A DNA stretch of 20,715 nt from Prevotellaceae bacterium UBA3627 (GTDB taxonomy: Bacteria > Bacteroidota > Bacteroidia > Bacteroidales > Bacteroidaceae), in assembly GCA_002373375.1 (NCBI GenBank), contig DFLE01000052.1, positions 1-20,715 of the forward strand, in the 5' to 3' direction. Both the position numbers and the translations under genes were made by a program. Below the pieces are notes generated by a model. The model ran no database searches. It had not been told where the DNA came from and saw nothing but the letters and a program-made list of their open reading frames with translations. This document shows, in pieces, positions 7,717 through 15,500 of this stretch. Position 1 is the first letter of the stretch. Every line of letters starts with the position of its first letter.

Positions 7717-9216
7717 ATGAGAACTATTAAGTTTGTCACAACATTTCTTCTGTTACTCACCTCACAGCTGTTGCATACAACAGCAGCGGTAAGACGCGAG
7801 TTTAGGGGAGCATGGATACAGTGCGTCAACGGACAGTTTCAAGGTATGGGTACAGAGGAAATGCAAAGGACTCTGACCTATCAACTTGACGAGTTGCAAA
7901 AGGATGGTGTAAACGCCATCATCTTTCAAGTGCGTCCCGAGTGCGACGCCTTGTATGAGAGCAACTACGAGCCGTGGAGCCGTTTCCTGACTGGCAAACA
8001 AGGACAACCACCAGTGCCGTATTGGGACCCTCTGCAATGGATGGTGACAGAATGCCATAAAAGGGGTATGGAACTTCATGCCTGGATTAATCCGTTCCGT
8101 GCGAAGACTAAGGTGACAAAGGAACTGGCACGCACACACATTGCACTAAGAAGACCTGACCTGGTGTTTCCGTATGACGGATTATATATACTGGACCCAG
8201 CAAAACAGGAGAACACTGACTATACATGTATGGTGGTAGCCGACATCGTGCGCAGGTATGATGTTGACGGTCTGCATATAGATGACTATTTCTATCCCTA
8301 CCCTGCCGCCGGATGCGTAATACCAGACAACCAAGAGTTTCTTAATGACAACCGCGGATTTAACAACATCGGCGACTGGCGACGCGATAATGTAAACAGA
8401 TTCATACATCAGTTGTATGACACCATACACGCAGTGAAGCCTTGGGTGAAGTTCGGTGTATCACCTTTCGGCATATACCGTAACCAGAAGTCAGACCCGG
8501 AACGCGGCTCAATGACTAACGGCCTGCAGAATTATGATGACTTGTACGCAGACGTACTCACATGGATTAACAACGGTTGGGTGGACTACTGTGTACCGCA
8601 ATTATACTGGGAGATAGGACACAAGGCCGCTGACTATGCCACTTTAATAAGATGGTGGAGCCAGTATGCATCCAACAGGCCTCTATACATCGGCGAGGAC
8701 GTAGAGCGCACGGTGAAAAACGCGGACTTGAATTATCCTCAGCAACACCAGATGGCTGCAAAGTACTATATGCACCAAACCCTGCCAAATATCAGCGGAA
8801 CAGTACTATGGTACGCCAAGGCTGCCGTTGACAATATTGGCAACTACGGTACAATGTTGCGCAACAACTATTGGAGTACGCACGCAGAACAGCCGTTAAT
8901 GCCATTTATTGACGACACAAAGCCAAACGCTCCAACCAAACTCAAGCCTATGTGGACGGAAGATGGCTATATGCTTTTCTGGAAAGAGCCTAATTACTCT
9001 TCATGGCGCGACAAACCCGTAAAATACGTGGTATATCAATTTGACCCGAAAGAGGATATCGACATCAGTAACGACTCACACGTTGTAGGTATTACCACCA
9101 ACCCATGGTACAAACTGCCTTATAACAGAGGTAAAGAGAAGAAGATATATGTGGTTACAGCACTCACACGACTCGGAAACGAAGGCAGTTACGCAAAGAA
9201 GAAAATAAAACTTTAA
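7717..9216 (+). CDS. Secreted GHL10/DUF187 family glycoside-hydrolase-like protein
   Basis: Predicted exported protein of 499 residues. The first ~24 residues form a signal peptide (MRT, a hydrophobic run, then HTTAA). The body (about 25-315) matches the glycosyl-hydrolase-like 10 / YngK family: an early REFRGAW strand, RPECDALYES, ELHAWINPFRA, and DGLHIDDYFYPYP at about 184-195, whose acidic pair is the likely active-site region. Residues about 400-499 look like a fibronectin type III domain. The substrate is unknown; a role on cell-wall or other glycans is inferred from family and the neighbouring PBP. An in-frame ATG 21 nt upstream (7696) would add seven residues before the signal peptide, so I prefer 7717. 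Tandem 19-nt repeats begin right after the stop. Confidence 0.85.
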   Translation: MRTIKFVTTFLLLLTSQLLHTTAAVRREFRGAWIQCVNGQFQGMGTEEMQRTLTYQLDELQKDGVNAIIFQVRPECDALYESNYEPWSRFLTGKQGQPPVPYWDPLQWMVTECHKRGMELHAWINPFRAKTKVTKELARTHIALRRPDLVFPYDGLYILDPAKQENTDYTCMVVADIVRRYDVDGLHIDDYFYPYPAAGCVIPDNQEFLNDNRGFNNIGDWRRDNVNRFIHQLYDTIHAVKPWVKFGVSPFGIYRNQKSDPERGSMTNGLQNYDDLYADVLTWINNGWVDYCVPQLYWEIGHKAADYATLIRWWSQYASNRPLYIGEDVERTVKNADLNYPQQHQMAAKYYMHQTLPNISGTVLWYAKAAVDNIGNYGTMLRNNYWSTHAEQPLMPFIDDTKPNAPTKLKPMWTEDGYMLFWKEPNYSSWRDKPVKYVVYQFDPKEDIDISNDSHVVGITTNPWYKLPYNRGKEKKIYVVTALTRLGNEGSYAKKKIKL

Positions 9217-9273
9217 GCTAAAGCAACGACATTGGGCTAAAGCGATGACATTTAGCAAGAGTGATGACATCAA
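9217..9273 (+). repeat. Three imperfect 19-nt tandem repeats after the GHL10 gene
   Basis: Units at 9217-9235, 9236-9254 and 9255-9273 share a pattern GC(T/A)A(A/G)AG(C/T)(A/G)A(C/T)GACAT. The first begins with the base after the stop codon. They lie between the stop and the strong hairpin at 9347. Function unknown. Confidence 0.6.
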
Positions 9274-9346
9274 ATTAGAGTAATGGTATCTAGTATATAG
9301 TAAGTCCAATGCAAAAAAGCAGATAAGTTCTACAATATACAGACAA

Positions 9347-9399
9347 ATAAAATCAGTGACACCGATGCATATAGTTTGCATCGGTGTCACTGATTTTAT
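9347..9399. terminator. Bidirectional terminator hairpin between convergent genes
   Basis: Bases 9347-9369 and 9377-9399 are perfect inverted complements, a 23-bp stem with a 7-nt loop. The stem base is A/T (ATAAAA / TTTTAT) and the upper part is GC-richer, so either strand gives a stem ending in a U-rich run. It lies between the plus-strand gene ending at 9216 and the minus-strand gene ending at 9439, as expected for a shared intrinsic terminator. Confidence 0.85.
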
Positions 9400-9438
9400 A
9401 GCTATGTACTTGTTATTTCTTATATAACAGAGAGTTCC

Positions 9439-10488
9439 TTATTTGCTGAACTCTTTTATTCTCTGTTCCTCAGACAGCTTGCAAATCAACAAACGGCCGT
9501 CCCTTTCTGCCACGATGTATCCGTCCAAACCTTGAACTACCACCTTTTCTGCATCCTTTACGTTTATAAGACAGTTAGATGTCTCAAAGGTTTTTATGTT
9601 TTCTCCAATCAGGGCGTTGTTGTTTGAATCCTTCTTTGACAGAGTATGCAAAGAACCCCATGTACCAAGGTCAGACCAACCGAAATCTGCAGGGAACACA
9701 TATATTTCCTCTGCCTTCTCCATTATGGCATAGTCAACCGATATGTTCTCACATTCCGCATAACGCTCATTAATGATTTCCTGCTCCTTGTCAGTACCGA
9801 AGTATTCCGCCATTGACTCAAAGATATCATTCAACGCCGGCTGATACATACGGAAGGCATTTACCACAGTTGAGACATTCCATACAAAGATGCCTGCATT
9901 CCAATAATAATAGTTATGACTTACGTATTCCTGTGCTGTTGCAAAATCAGGTTTCTCCTTGAAAGAGTTGACACGGAAGATATCCTTGTTGCTCATGGTT
10001 GCCATTGACATATCAGCCTCAATATAGCCATAACCTGTCTCCGGGCGACTTGGTTTGATGCCCAAAGTCAGTATCGCATCTGATTCTGAGGTGAACAACA
10101 ATGCTTCCTTGACTACACGCTGAAACTCCGCGATATTCATAACGATATGGTCACTTGGAGTTACCACGATATTGGCCTTCGAATCTTTTGCCTTTATCCT
10201 ATGGCTAACATAAGCTATACATGGAGCAGTATTTCTACGACATGGCTCACTGAGTATGTTGCAAGCAGGCATCTCAGGTAATTGTTCCCTTACCTTCTCT
10301 ACATATGCAGCACTTGTAACCACCCATACATTGTCAGGACTACATATATCCTTAAAACGGTCATACGTAAGTTGCAGCAGAGACCTGCCTACTCCCAAAA
10401 CATCTATAAACTGCTTCGGATTCTCCTCGGTGCTCATAGGCCAGAAACGACTACCTACTCCACCTGCCATTATCACGAGATGATTCAA
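9439..10488 (-). CDS. manC: Mannose-1-phosphate guanylyltransferase
   Basis: Makes GDP-mannose from mannose 1-phosphate and GTP, feeding fucose, rhamnose and mannose units of surface glycans. At 349 residues it has only the nucleotidyltransferase domain, without the C-terminal phosphomannose isomerase domain of ~470-aa bifunctional enzymes. Visible motifs are GGVGSRFWPMS (9-19) with Lys25, EPCRRNTAP (81-89), PSDH (111-114), GYGYI (152-156), FKEKPD (176-181) and WNAGIF (196-201). The start codon is TTG: the frame contains an in-frame stop six codons upstream with no ATG between, and the first internal ATG (residue 7) already lies inside the first beta strand. It follows the sigma factor gene by 23 nt, suggesting co-transcription. 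Confidence 0.93.
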   Translation of the reverse strand: MNHLVIMAGGVGSRFWPMSTEENPKQFIDVLGVGRSLLQLTYDRFKDICSPDNVWVVTSAAYVEKVREQLPEMPACNILSEPCRRNTAPCIAYVSHRIKAKDSKANIVVTPSDHIVMNIAEFQRVVKEALLFTSESDAILTLGIKPSRPETGYGYIEADMSMATMSNKDIFRVNSFKEKPDFATAQEYVSHNYYYWNAGIFVWNVSTVVNAFRMYQPALNDIFESMAEYFGTDKEQEIINERYAECENISVDYAIMEKAEEIYVFPADFGWSDLGTWGSLHTLSKKDSNNNALIGENIKTFETSNCLINVKDAEKVVVQGLDGYIVAERDGRLLICKLSEEQRIKEFSK

Positions 10489-10511
10489 TGTCTTCTTATG
10501 TTTTTAAGAGA

Positions 10512-11384
10512 TTAACCTAAATATTTTATCAATATCTTAGCATTACCACTGTCACGAAGCTTTGCTATTGACTTCTCACGTATCTGTCTTACACGCTCCC
10601 TCGTCAGACCTAATTCATCACCTATCTCCTCAAGTCCTTTCTCAGGGCAGCCAATACCATAACACTCACGTATTATAATAATCTCGCGCTCCTTGAGGAC
10701 ACGGTTGAGAACGGCGTTGAGTTCCTGCGACATAGACTCATGGTCCACAGTACGGTCAGTACGTGAGTCCTCGCCACTCGCCATAACGTCAAGCATACAG
10801 TTCTCCTCACCATCCTGGAAAGGAGCATCAATGCTGACATGATGACCATCCGCCATAAGGCTTTGACCAATCTTGTCCTCATCAATATTTGTAGCCTCAG
10901 ACAACTCTCCAACGCTCGGATGACGCTGGTTCTCTTGCTCAAACTTGTTTATCTCATGATTGATTCTGTTCAAAGAACCAACCTGATTAAGCGGCAAACG
11001 AACAATTCGACTCTGCTCAGCAATAGCCTGCAGGATACTCTGACGTATCCACCACACAGCATAGGAGATGAACTTAAAGCCACGTGTCTCATCAAACTTC
11101 TGAGCAGCTTTTATCAAACCAATGTTTCCCTCATCAATAAGATCCGTTAACGACAATCCCTGATGCTGATATTGCTTCGCAACAGAAACAACAAAACGTA
11201 GATTAGCCGTCACCAACTTGTCTTTGGCACGCTCACCTGCCGGTCCGCCTTTCTTGATCTGCTGTGCCAACTCTATTTCCTCATCAATGGAAATAAGAGG
11301 GGCACGACCAATTTCTACCAAATACTTGTCAAGTGCCTCACTGGAACGATTGGTGATACTCTTCTGAATTTTTAACTGTCTCAT
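10512..11384 (-). CDS. rpoD: Primary RNA polymerase sigma factor (sigma-70/A family)
   Basis: Housekeeping sigma subunit that directs RNA polymerase to promoters. The 290-residue length is typical of the Bacteroidota primary sigma, which lacks region 1.1 and the non-conserved insert of the 613-aa E. coli RpoD. Region 1.2 spans about 15-46. Region 2 (about 52-122) has NLRFVVSVAKQY, DLIDEGNIGLIKAA and the -10 recognition helix around YAVWWIRQSI. Region 3 covers about 130-205, and region 4 (about 222-285) has the helix-turn-helix LEEIGDELGLTRERVRQIRE. This type recognises TTTG / TAnnTTTG promoters, two of which I see in the window. I found no convincing promoter of that kind in its own 121-nt upstream gap. 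Confidence 0.96.
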   Translation of the reverse strand: MRQLKIQKSITNRSSEALDKYLVEIGRAPLISIDEEIELAQQIKKGGPAGERAKDKLVTANLRFVVSVAKQYQHQGLSLTDLIDEGNIGLIKAAQKFDETRGFKFISYAVWWIRQSILQAIAEQSRIVRLPLNQVGSLNRINHEINKFEQENQRHPSVGELSEATNIDEDKIGQSLMADGHHVSIDAPFQDGEENCMLDVMASGEDSRTDRTVDHESMSQELNAVLNRVLKEREIIIIRECYGIGCPEKGLEEIGDELGLTRERVRQIREKSIAKLRDSGNAKILIKYLG

Positions 11385-11505
11385 TGTCTTATTTTAATAT
11401 TTCTATAAAATAACGTTCCTACCGTCTTTTTATTATACCAAGGAATAAATTATATTGACATTATAACAAAATGAATGCCAAACATACATTTTAACTCCCT
11501 GGCAC

Positions 11506-11967
11506 TTACTTGGTTTGATAATTCTCAAGCCTGTGTATAGCCATCTGCTCATACTTCGTTCCCGGTCTGCCATAATTGGCATACGGATATATTGATATTC
11601 CGCCACGTGGCAGAAATATACCCGTCACTTCTATATACTTGGGATCCATGAGACGTATCAAGTCTTTCATTATAATGTTTACACAATCCTCATGAAAATC
11701 GCCATGGTTGCGAAATGAGAAAAGGTATAACTTCAGACTTTTACTCTCTACCATTCTCTTATCCGGGATATACAGTATCTTTATCTCGGCAAAGTCTGGC
11801 TGACCGGTTATAGGACACAGGGAAGTAAACTCAGGGCAATTGAACTGCACCCAGTAGTCATTCTCTGGATGCTTGTTCTCAAATGCCTCGAGAATTTCCG
11901 GAGCATAGTCCTGCCCATATTCAGTCTCGCTACCAAGTAGCTTTAAGCCCTCCTCGTCACGTCTCAT
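11506..11967 (-). CDS. queF: NADPH-dependent 7-cyano-7-deazaguanine reductase
   Basis: Reduces the nitrile preQ0 to the amine preQ1 with NADPH in queuosine synthesis for tRNA. At 153 residues it is the short, single-domain (YkvM/B. subtilis) type. The segment CPEFTSLCPITGQPDFAE carries the catalytic Cys51 and Asp58, spaced as in B. subtilis (Cys55/Asp62). The NADPH motif ESKSLKLYLFSFRNHGDFHE follows from residue 74. Its ATG overlaps the stop of the DUF5606 gene (4 nt), so the two are probably translated in a coupled way. No other queuosine gene lies in the window. Confidence 0.96.
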   Translation of the reverse strand: MRRDEEGLKLLGSETEYGQDYAPEILEAFENKHPENDYWVQFNCPEFTSLCPITGQPDFAEIKILYIPDKRMVESKSLKLYLFSFRNHGDFHEDCVNIIMKDLIRLMDPKYIEVTGIFLPRGGISIYPYANYGRPGTKYEQMAIHRLENYQTK

Positions 11968-12407
11968 TCTTCTGCCCTGTCGTCTATGTTATCACCATCA
12001 GTAGGCTTCAGCACTTCCTCAAAATCCGTAATCTTAGCATCTACCAAGATATCATACCACTGCAACAACTTCTTAATATCGCTGCTGTGTACACGATCCC
12101 TGTCAAAGTTAGGAACGAACTTTGCGAAATACTCCTGCAGTTCGCTTGATGAAGCCTTACGCCACTTTATACTTACCTTATTTCCGTTCTCCAAATCACG
12201 AAGAGCTGCCATAATCTCACCCAAAGGCTTGTCCTCTTCATCTGTGTACATTGCGATATCTGCCAAAGAAGTAACTCGGTCATTGGCAAACGTTGTACTA
12301 CGCTTATGCGTCTCGTCAAGCATTTCTACTATAAGACCATTCTTTGAACGGGATACAAGCTCATAAAGTCCTGGTTTGCCACTGATGGCAAGAATTGTTT
12401 TTTTCAT
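11964..12407 (-). CDS. DUF5606 domain protein of unknown function
   Basis: A 147-residue soluble protein of a small Bacteroidota family without known function. The recognisable N-terminal part (MKKTILAISGKPGLYELVS, then KNGLIVEMLDE, about 1-60) predicts a small beta-rich domain. The middle (about 60-125) is mostly helical and the C-terminus is acidic (DGDNIDDRAEE). There is no signal peptide or membrane segment. The ATG is preceded by a 16-nt, almost purely A-rich leader after coaE, and the stop overlaps queF. The fixed position between coaE and queF suggests operon membership but does not reveal a function. Confidence 0.85.
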   Translation of the reverse strand: MKKTILAISGKPGLYELVSRSKNGLIVEMLDETHKRSTTFANDRVTSLADIAMYTDEEDKPLGEIMAALRDLENGNKVSIKWRKASSSELQEYFAKFVPNFDRDRVHSSDIKKLLQWYDILVDAKITDFEEVLKPTDGDNIDDRAEE

Positions 12408-12423
12408 TTTATTTTTCTTTTTT

Positions 12424-13002
12424 CTATCTTAATGTATAATTTTCCTTCAATATATTCAATATGCTGTCAACCTGCGCTTCAAGAGACGATGTGCCGTCAT
12501 TATATATGACATACTGGGAACGCTCCTCTATCTGTTCCTGCGGCATTTGCTTATTTATCCATTCCTCCGCATTCTCTCTGCTGATACCATCTCTTCGCAT
12601 TACGCGCTCCACCCTTACCTCGTAAGGTGCACTTACCGCAATGACGGTATCTACATAGTGTTCCAATTTAGCCTCATACAATATGGCACACTCCATCCAC
12701 TGCTGCCCTGATGCCAGAAAATCCTCCATTACAACTGGATGGACTATGGCATTAATAGACTGTTTGTTCTCTTCTGACTCCAACAGAAACTTTGCAACGA
12801 CAGGCTTATTCAGCGTACCATCATCATTATACGCATCCTCACCTATCAATGTCGTCAAACGTTCCCTGATATAAGCAGAGGTACGCATAAGACGCTTAGC
12901 TGCGCTGTCACAGTCATACACGTCTATCCCACGTTTCCTAAGCAGATTACACACATAGGATTTACCTGTGCCTATACCGCCTGTTATGCAACAATGCTTC
13001 AT
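12424..13002 (-). CDS. coaE: Dephospho-CoA kinase
   Basis: Phosphorylates the 3'-hydroxyl of dephospho-CoA, the last step of coenzyme A synthesis. The 192-residue chain has the P-loop GGIGTGKS (8-15), the following RGIDVYDCDSAAKRLM segment with the acidic substrate-binding residues, and a lid/RERxxR-like stretch (ERVMRRDGISRENAEEWI) near 130-150. Size matches the family (~200 aa). Its ATG overlaps the end of the ybbR-like gene by 4 nt. Confidence 0.95.
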   Translation of the reverse strand: MKHCCITGGIGTGKSYVCNLLRKRGIDVYDCDSAAKRLMRTSAYIRERLTTLIGEDAYNDDGTLNKPVVAKFLLESEENKQSINAIVHPVVMEDFLASGQQWMECAILYEAKLEHYVDTVIAVSAPYEVRVERVMRRDGISRENAEEWINKQMPQEQIEERSQYVIYNDGTSSLEAQVDSILNILKENYTLR

Positions 13003-13982
13003 CTATTCAGATTCTCTATTACATAATCCACCTCTGAGTTCTTCAGGTTTGCCCTGACTATACCCTTTGGTTGCGAGATAAGTTTGATAGGAAATCCGCC
13101 ATGCGAATTCTTTGGCAAATCCCTATAATCAGCAACAACGGTAAACAACTCCGGCTTCACTGTTCTTAAGTTTGACACTCCAACAGACACCCGCACACTC
13201 ACTTTTGCCGGGAATGTCTTAATCTGGATGTTATCAGGCCAGTTGACAGGCTTCACAGGGACGCTTATCATCACCTCTGTCAATCTGTCCACTGTAACAG
13301 AGACCTTGGCTGTATCAGTACCTTCTATCTTCGCACCATATATATGCTGCAATCGCTGTTGCACCACCACAGATGATGACAAGTCATGCAGCATCAAAGG
13401 CTCTGTATATACAACATTAATCGTATCAAATGCTTCTTCCGTGGCATATATCACCACGCTGTCAGGTGATACAGTTGTACGCATGACATAGTAATCAGAC
13501 ATAGCCTGTATCTTACCCTTGACCTGCACCGGTACTTTTTTCTGTCCGCCATAGGCATAATAGAAATCCCAATGGTCAGCCTTCACCGAAATTATCTTCG
13601 TTGACTCCGACAAGCGGCGGCCCATCATCTTCTGCACATCTGATGACTTCACCACCCCATGGCCTCCTGCCCCAGAATAAGCTCCGAAAGATATCGTCAA
13701 AGGCGGTATCGGATTAATGTAAGCATATCGCAGGAGGTTAAATCCTTTATCCTTCACAGTAATCTTGAAACTCTCAGGCAAATCCTCGGTTATGACCACA
13801 TGCTCAGGAATATTACCTATCTTCAGTTCTACGGTAAATTCCGTCTCGTAGGTATCATTTAACGTGGACATAAACCAGAACAATGTGCTTATCATCAGAA
13901 ATGACAAAAACACAAGGAACTCCTTACTCCACAGATGGAGCAAGAAATTCCTTATCGCATTATATCTGATACGCCACGTCAC
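12999..13982 (-). CDS. YbbR/CdaR-like membrane-anchored protein
   Basis: A 327-residue protein with one N-terminal transmembrane helix (about 21-39, after a basic WRIRYNAIRNF stretch) and an extracytoplasmic beta-rich region made of YbbR-type repeats. In Firmicutes the relative CdaR binds the di-adenylate cyclase CdaA; in Bacteroidota the function is not established and no cyclase gene is visible here. The start is GTG, nine nt after the yajC stop and in the same frame as yajC, so a read-through would give a fusion. Clustering with yajC and coaE suggests a housekeeping envelope operon. Confidence 0.85.
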   Translation of the reverse strand: MTWRIRYNAIRNFLLHLWSKEFLVFLSFLMISTLFWFMSTLNDTYETEFTVELKIGNIPEHVVITEDLPESFKITVKDKGFNLLRYAYINPIPPLTISFGAYSGAGGHGVVKSSDVQKMMGRRLSESTKIISVKADHWDFYYAYGGQKKVPVQVKGKIQAMSDYYVMRTTVSPDSVVIYATEEAFDTINVVYTEPLMLHDLSSSVVVQQRLQHIYGAKIEGTDTAKVSVTVDRLTEVMISVPVKPVNWPDNIQIKTFPAKVSVRVSVGVSNLRTVKPELFTVVADYRDLPKNSHGGFPIKLISQPKGIVRANLKNSEVDYVIENLNR

Positions 13983-13991
13983 AACCGTACC

Positions 13992-14270
13992 TTATCTCTG
14001 TTGTTGAGAGGCGGCATTGGCAAACACATAGCTGCGCTCTACCACGATGTTAACGCCCCTTGAAACCTCTATCTCTATAGTATTGTCCTCTATGTTTATT
14101 CTTTTTACTACACCATACACGCCACCAGCTGTGATAACCTTTGTACCCTCTGTCAGGGAATTCTGGAAATTACGGATTTCCTTCTGTTTCTTCTGCTGTG
14201 GCAGTATCATAAAGAAATACATGATGGCAAATATAGCCACCATCATAATGAGCATTGAATAGTTTTCCAT
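13992..14270 (-). CDS. yajC: Preprotein translocase accessory subunit YajC
   Basis: Small single-pass membrane protein associated with SecDF and the Sec translocon. The 92-residue chain has the hydrophobic segment SMLIMMVAIFAIMYFFMILP (5-24) followed by the diagnostic PQQKKQKE basic run and the cytoplasmic domain with GTKVITAGGVYGVV, the usual YajC signature. It lies between nusB and the ybbR-like gene. SecD/SecF genes are not in the window. Confidence 0.95.
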   Translation of the reverse strand: MENYSMLIMMVAIFAIMYFFMILPQQKKQKEIRNFQNSLTEGTKVITAGGVYGVVKRINIEDNTIEIEVSRGVNIVVERSYVFANAASQQQR

Positions 14271-14293
14271 TTCTTTTTTCCTTATTACCTGTA

Positions 14294-15241
14294 TTATTTA
14301 ACTTGTTTTTTCTCGGGCATTGTCTTATGCATCTTATTCGTATTGATAAGATGTCTTGCTATAGTATCCAGCATACCGTTGATGTATCCAGCGGAACGGC
14401 CGGTAGAGTATTCCTTGGCCAACTCCACATACTCATTCAGCGTAACACTGACAGGTATAGCCGGGAATGTCAACATCTCCGCTATTGCCAACTGCATTAT
14501 CACGACATCCATGTATGCCAGTCGTGAGAAATCCCAGTTACGGCTTGCCTCCGTCATATAGCGCTGATACTGGTCTGAGTTCATAATAGCGGCACGGAAG
14601 AGTCGTCGTGCATACTCTCTGTCCTCCACATCGGTGTATTCCGGCAACAACTCCTGATTCTTTCCATTCTTCTCGTCAAACCTCTTTATCGTCTTCAGCA
14701 CGAAAGAATCCACTATCTCCTTGTCGTCATTCCAATACAAGCTTTCCTCCTCCAACAAAGCACTCAAGTCCTCGTTGTCCTCTACAAAGCACTTGTATAT
14801 CTTTCTCCATAATTCGCGGTGAGCATCATAGCTGTCATCATCAGAAGCCATGAATTCCTGATACATCTCACTTTCCTCTATTCTCAGAAAGAGATTCTTC
14901 ACAAATTCCACCTTATCATCCCAGACATTCCTTTGTTCTTCAACAAAGGTACGAAGCATAGTATTCTCCTCCAACTGCGTAGCGAACTTATTAAACGCGA
15001 AACGGTCAGACGGCCTCTCCTGCCCCTCTCTATCTGCTCTCGCCGCTGCAACGTCATAGCGTTTTCTTGCCATCTTGGTCACAGCCACGATCAACAGCAA
15101 TAAAGTATTGTAAAGATGATATGCTTTTGACAAAGAGAACAAGAACTCCTTCTCCGCGTTCTCTATATTATGGTATCCGTTTTGGAAATAAGCATAAGTT
15201 AACTGTACCGCTTTTCTTCTTATTATGTCTCTGTTTATCAT
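14294..15241 (-). CDS. nusB: Transcription antitermination factor NusB (long Bacteroidota form)
   Basis: RNA-binding factor that works with NusE (S10) at boxA sites to prevent termination on rRNA operons. It is 315 residues, over twice the ~140 of E. coli. Residues 1-57 (MINRDIIRRKAVQLTYAYFQ and following) resemble the first NusB helices. Residues about 206-300 (EYARRLFRAAI, then LAYMDVVIMQLAIAEML, VTLNEYVELAKEY and GYINGMLDTIARHL) are the typical second half. The stretch between, about 58-205, is an acidic insertion. An in-frame TTG nine nt upstream (15250) is possible, but the ATG giving MINR fits the family. It is the first gene behind a clear promoter and heads the run down to queF. Confidence 0.92.
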   Translation of the reverse strand: MINRDIIRRKAVQLTYAYFQNGYHNIENAEKEFLFSLSKAYHLYNTLLLLIVAVTKMARKRYDVAAARADREGQERPSDRFAFNKFATQLEENTMLRTFVEEQRNVWDDKVEFVKNLFLRIEESEMYQEFMASDDDSYDAHRELWRKIYKCFVEDNEDLSALLEEESLYWNDDKEIVDSFVLKTIKRFDEKNGKNQELLPEYTDVEDREYARRLFRAAIMNSDQYQRYMTEASRNWDFSRLAYMDVVIMQLAIAEMLTFPAIPVSVTLNEYVELAKEYSTGRSAGYINGMLDTIARHLINTNKMHKTMPEKKQVK

Positions 15242-15303
15242 ATCTAACAATTATTAAAGATCGCTGTGTTCATATATCTTTACACACTACTCCCTTGAAA
15301 CTG

Positions 15304-15334
15304 CAAAGTTAAGAAAAATAGTAGTATTTTCAAA
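15304..15334 (-). promoter_or_regulatory. Bacteroidota-type promoter for the nusB operon
   Basis: On the minus strand, TTTG (15334-15331) and TAACTTTG (15311-15304) are separated by 19 nt. Both match the phylum's -33 (TTTG) and -7 (TAnnTTTG) boxes exactly. The expected start site near 15298 would give a leader of about 57 nt to the nusB ATG. Confidence 0.8.
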
Positions 15335-15382
15335 GCAATGCACCTGTTTTTTACTTTTTTTTACACTTATTATCTCTTATTC

Positions 15383-15414
15383 TTTGCGTATGTCAATAAA
15401 AATGAGTACCTTTG
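15383..15414 (+). promoter_or_regulatory. Bacteroidota-type promoter for rplY
   Basis: TTTG (15383-15386) and TACCTTTG (15407-15414), 20 nt apart, match the -33 and -7 boxes recognised by the Bacteroidota primary sigma. The predicted start site near 15420 leaves an 80-nt untranslated leader before rplY. It is arranged divergently from the nusB promoter, about 50 nt away. Confidence 0.82.
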
Positions 15415-15500
15415 CACTCGCTTTTACAACAAGCATCCTGTGTGATGGTGAGTTAAGCATTAATTTCAATCATTAACAACTTAATTTAGAGTAACACAAA

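Noticed and set aside
11385..11505. Promoter for the sigma factor gene
   Set aside because: TTTG and TATAAT-like strings occur, but no pair fits the TTTG - 19 to 21 nt - TAnnTTTG spacing; it may be transcribed from upstream.
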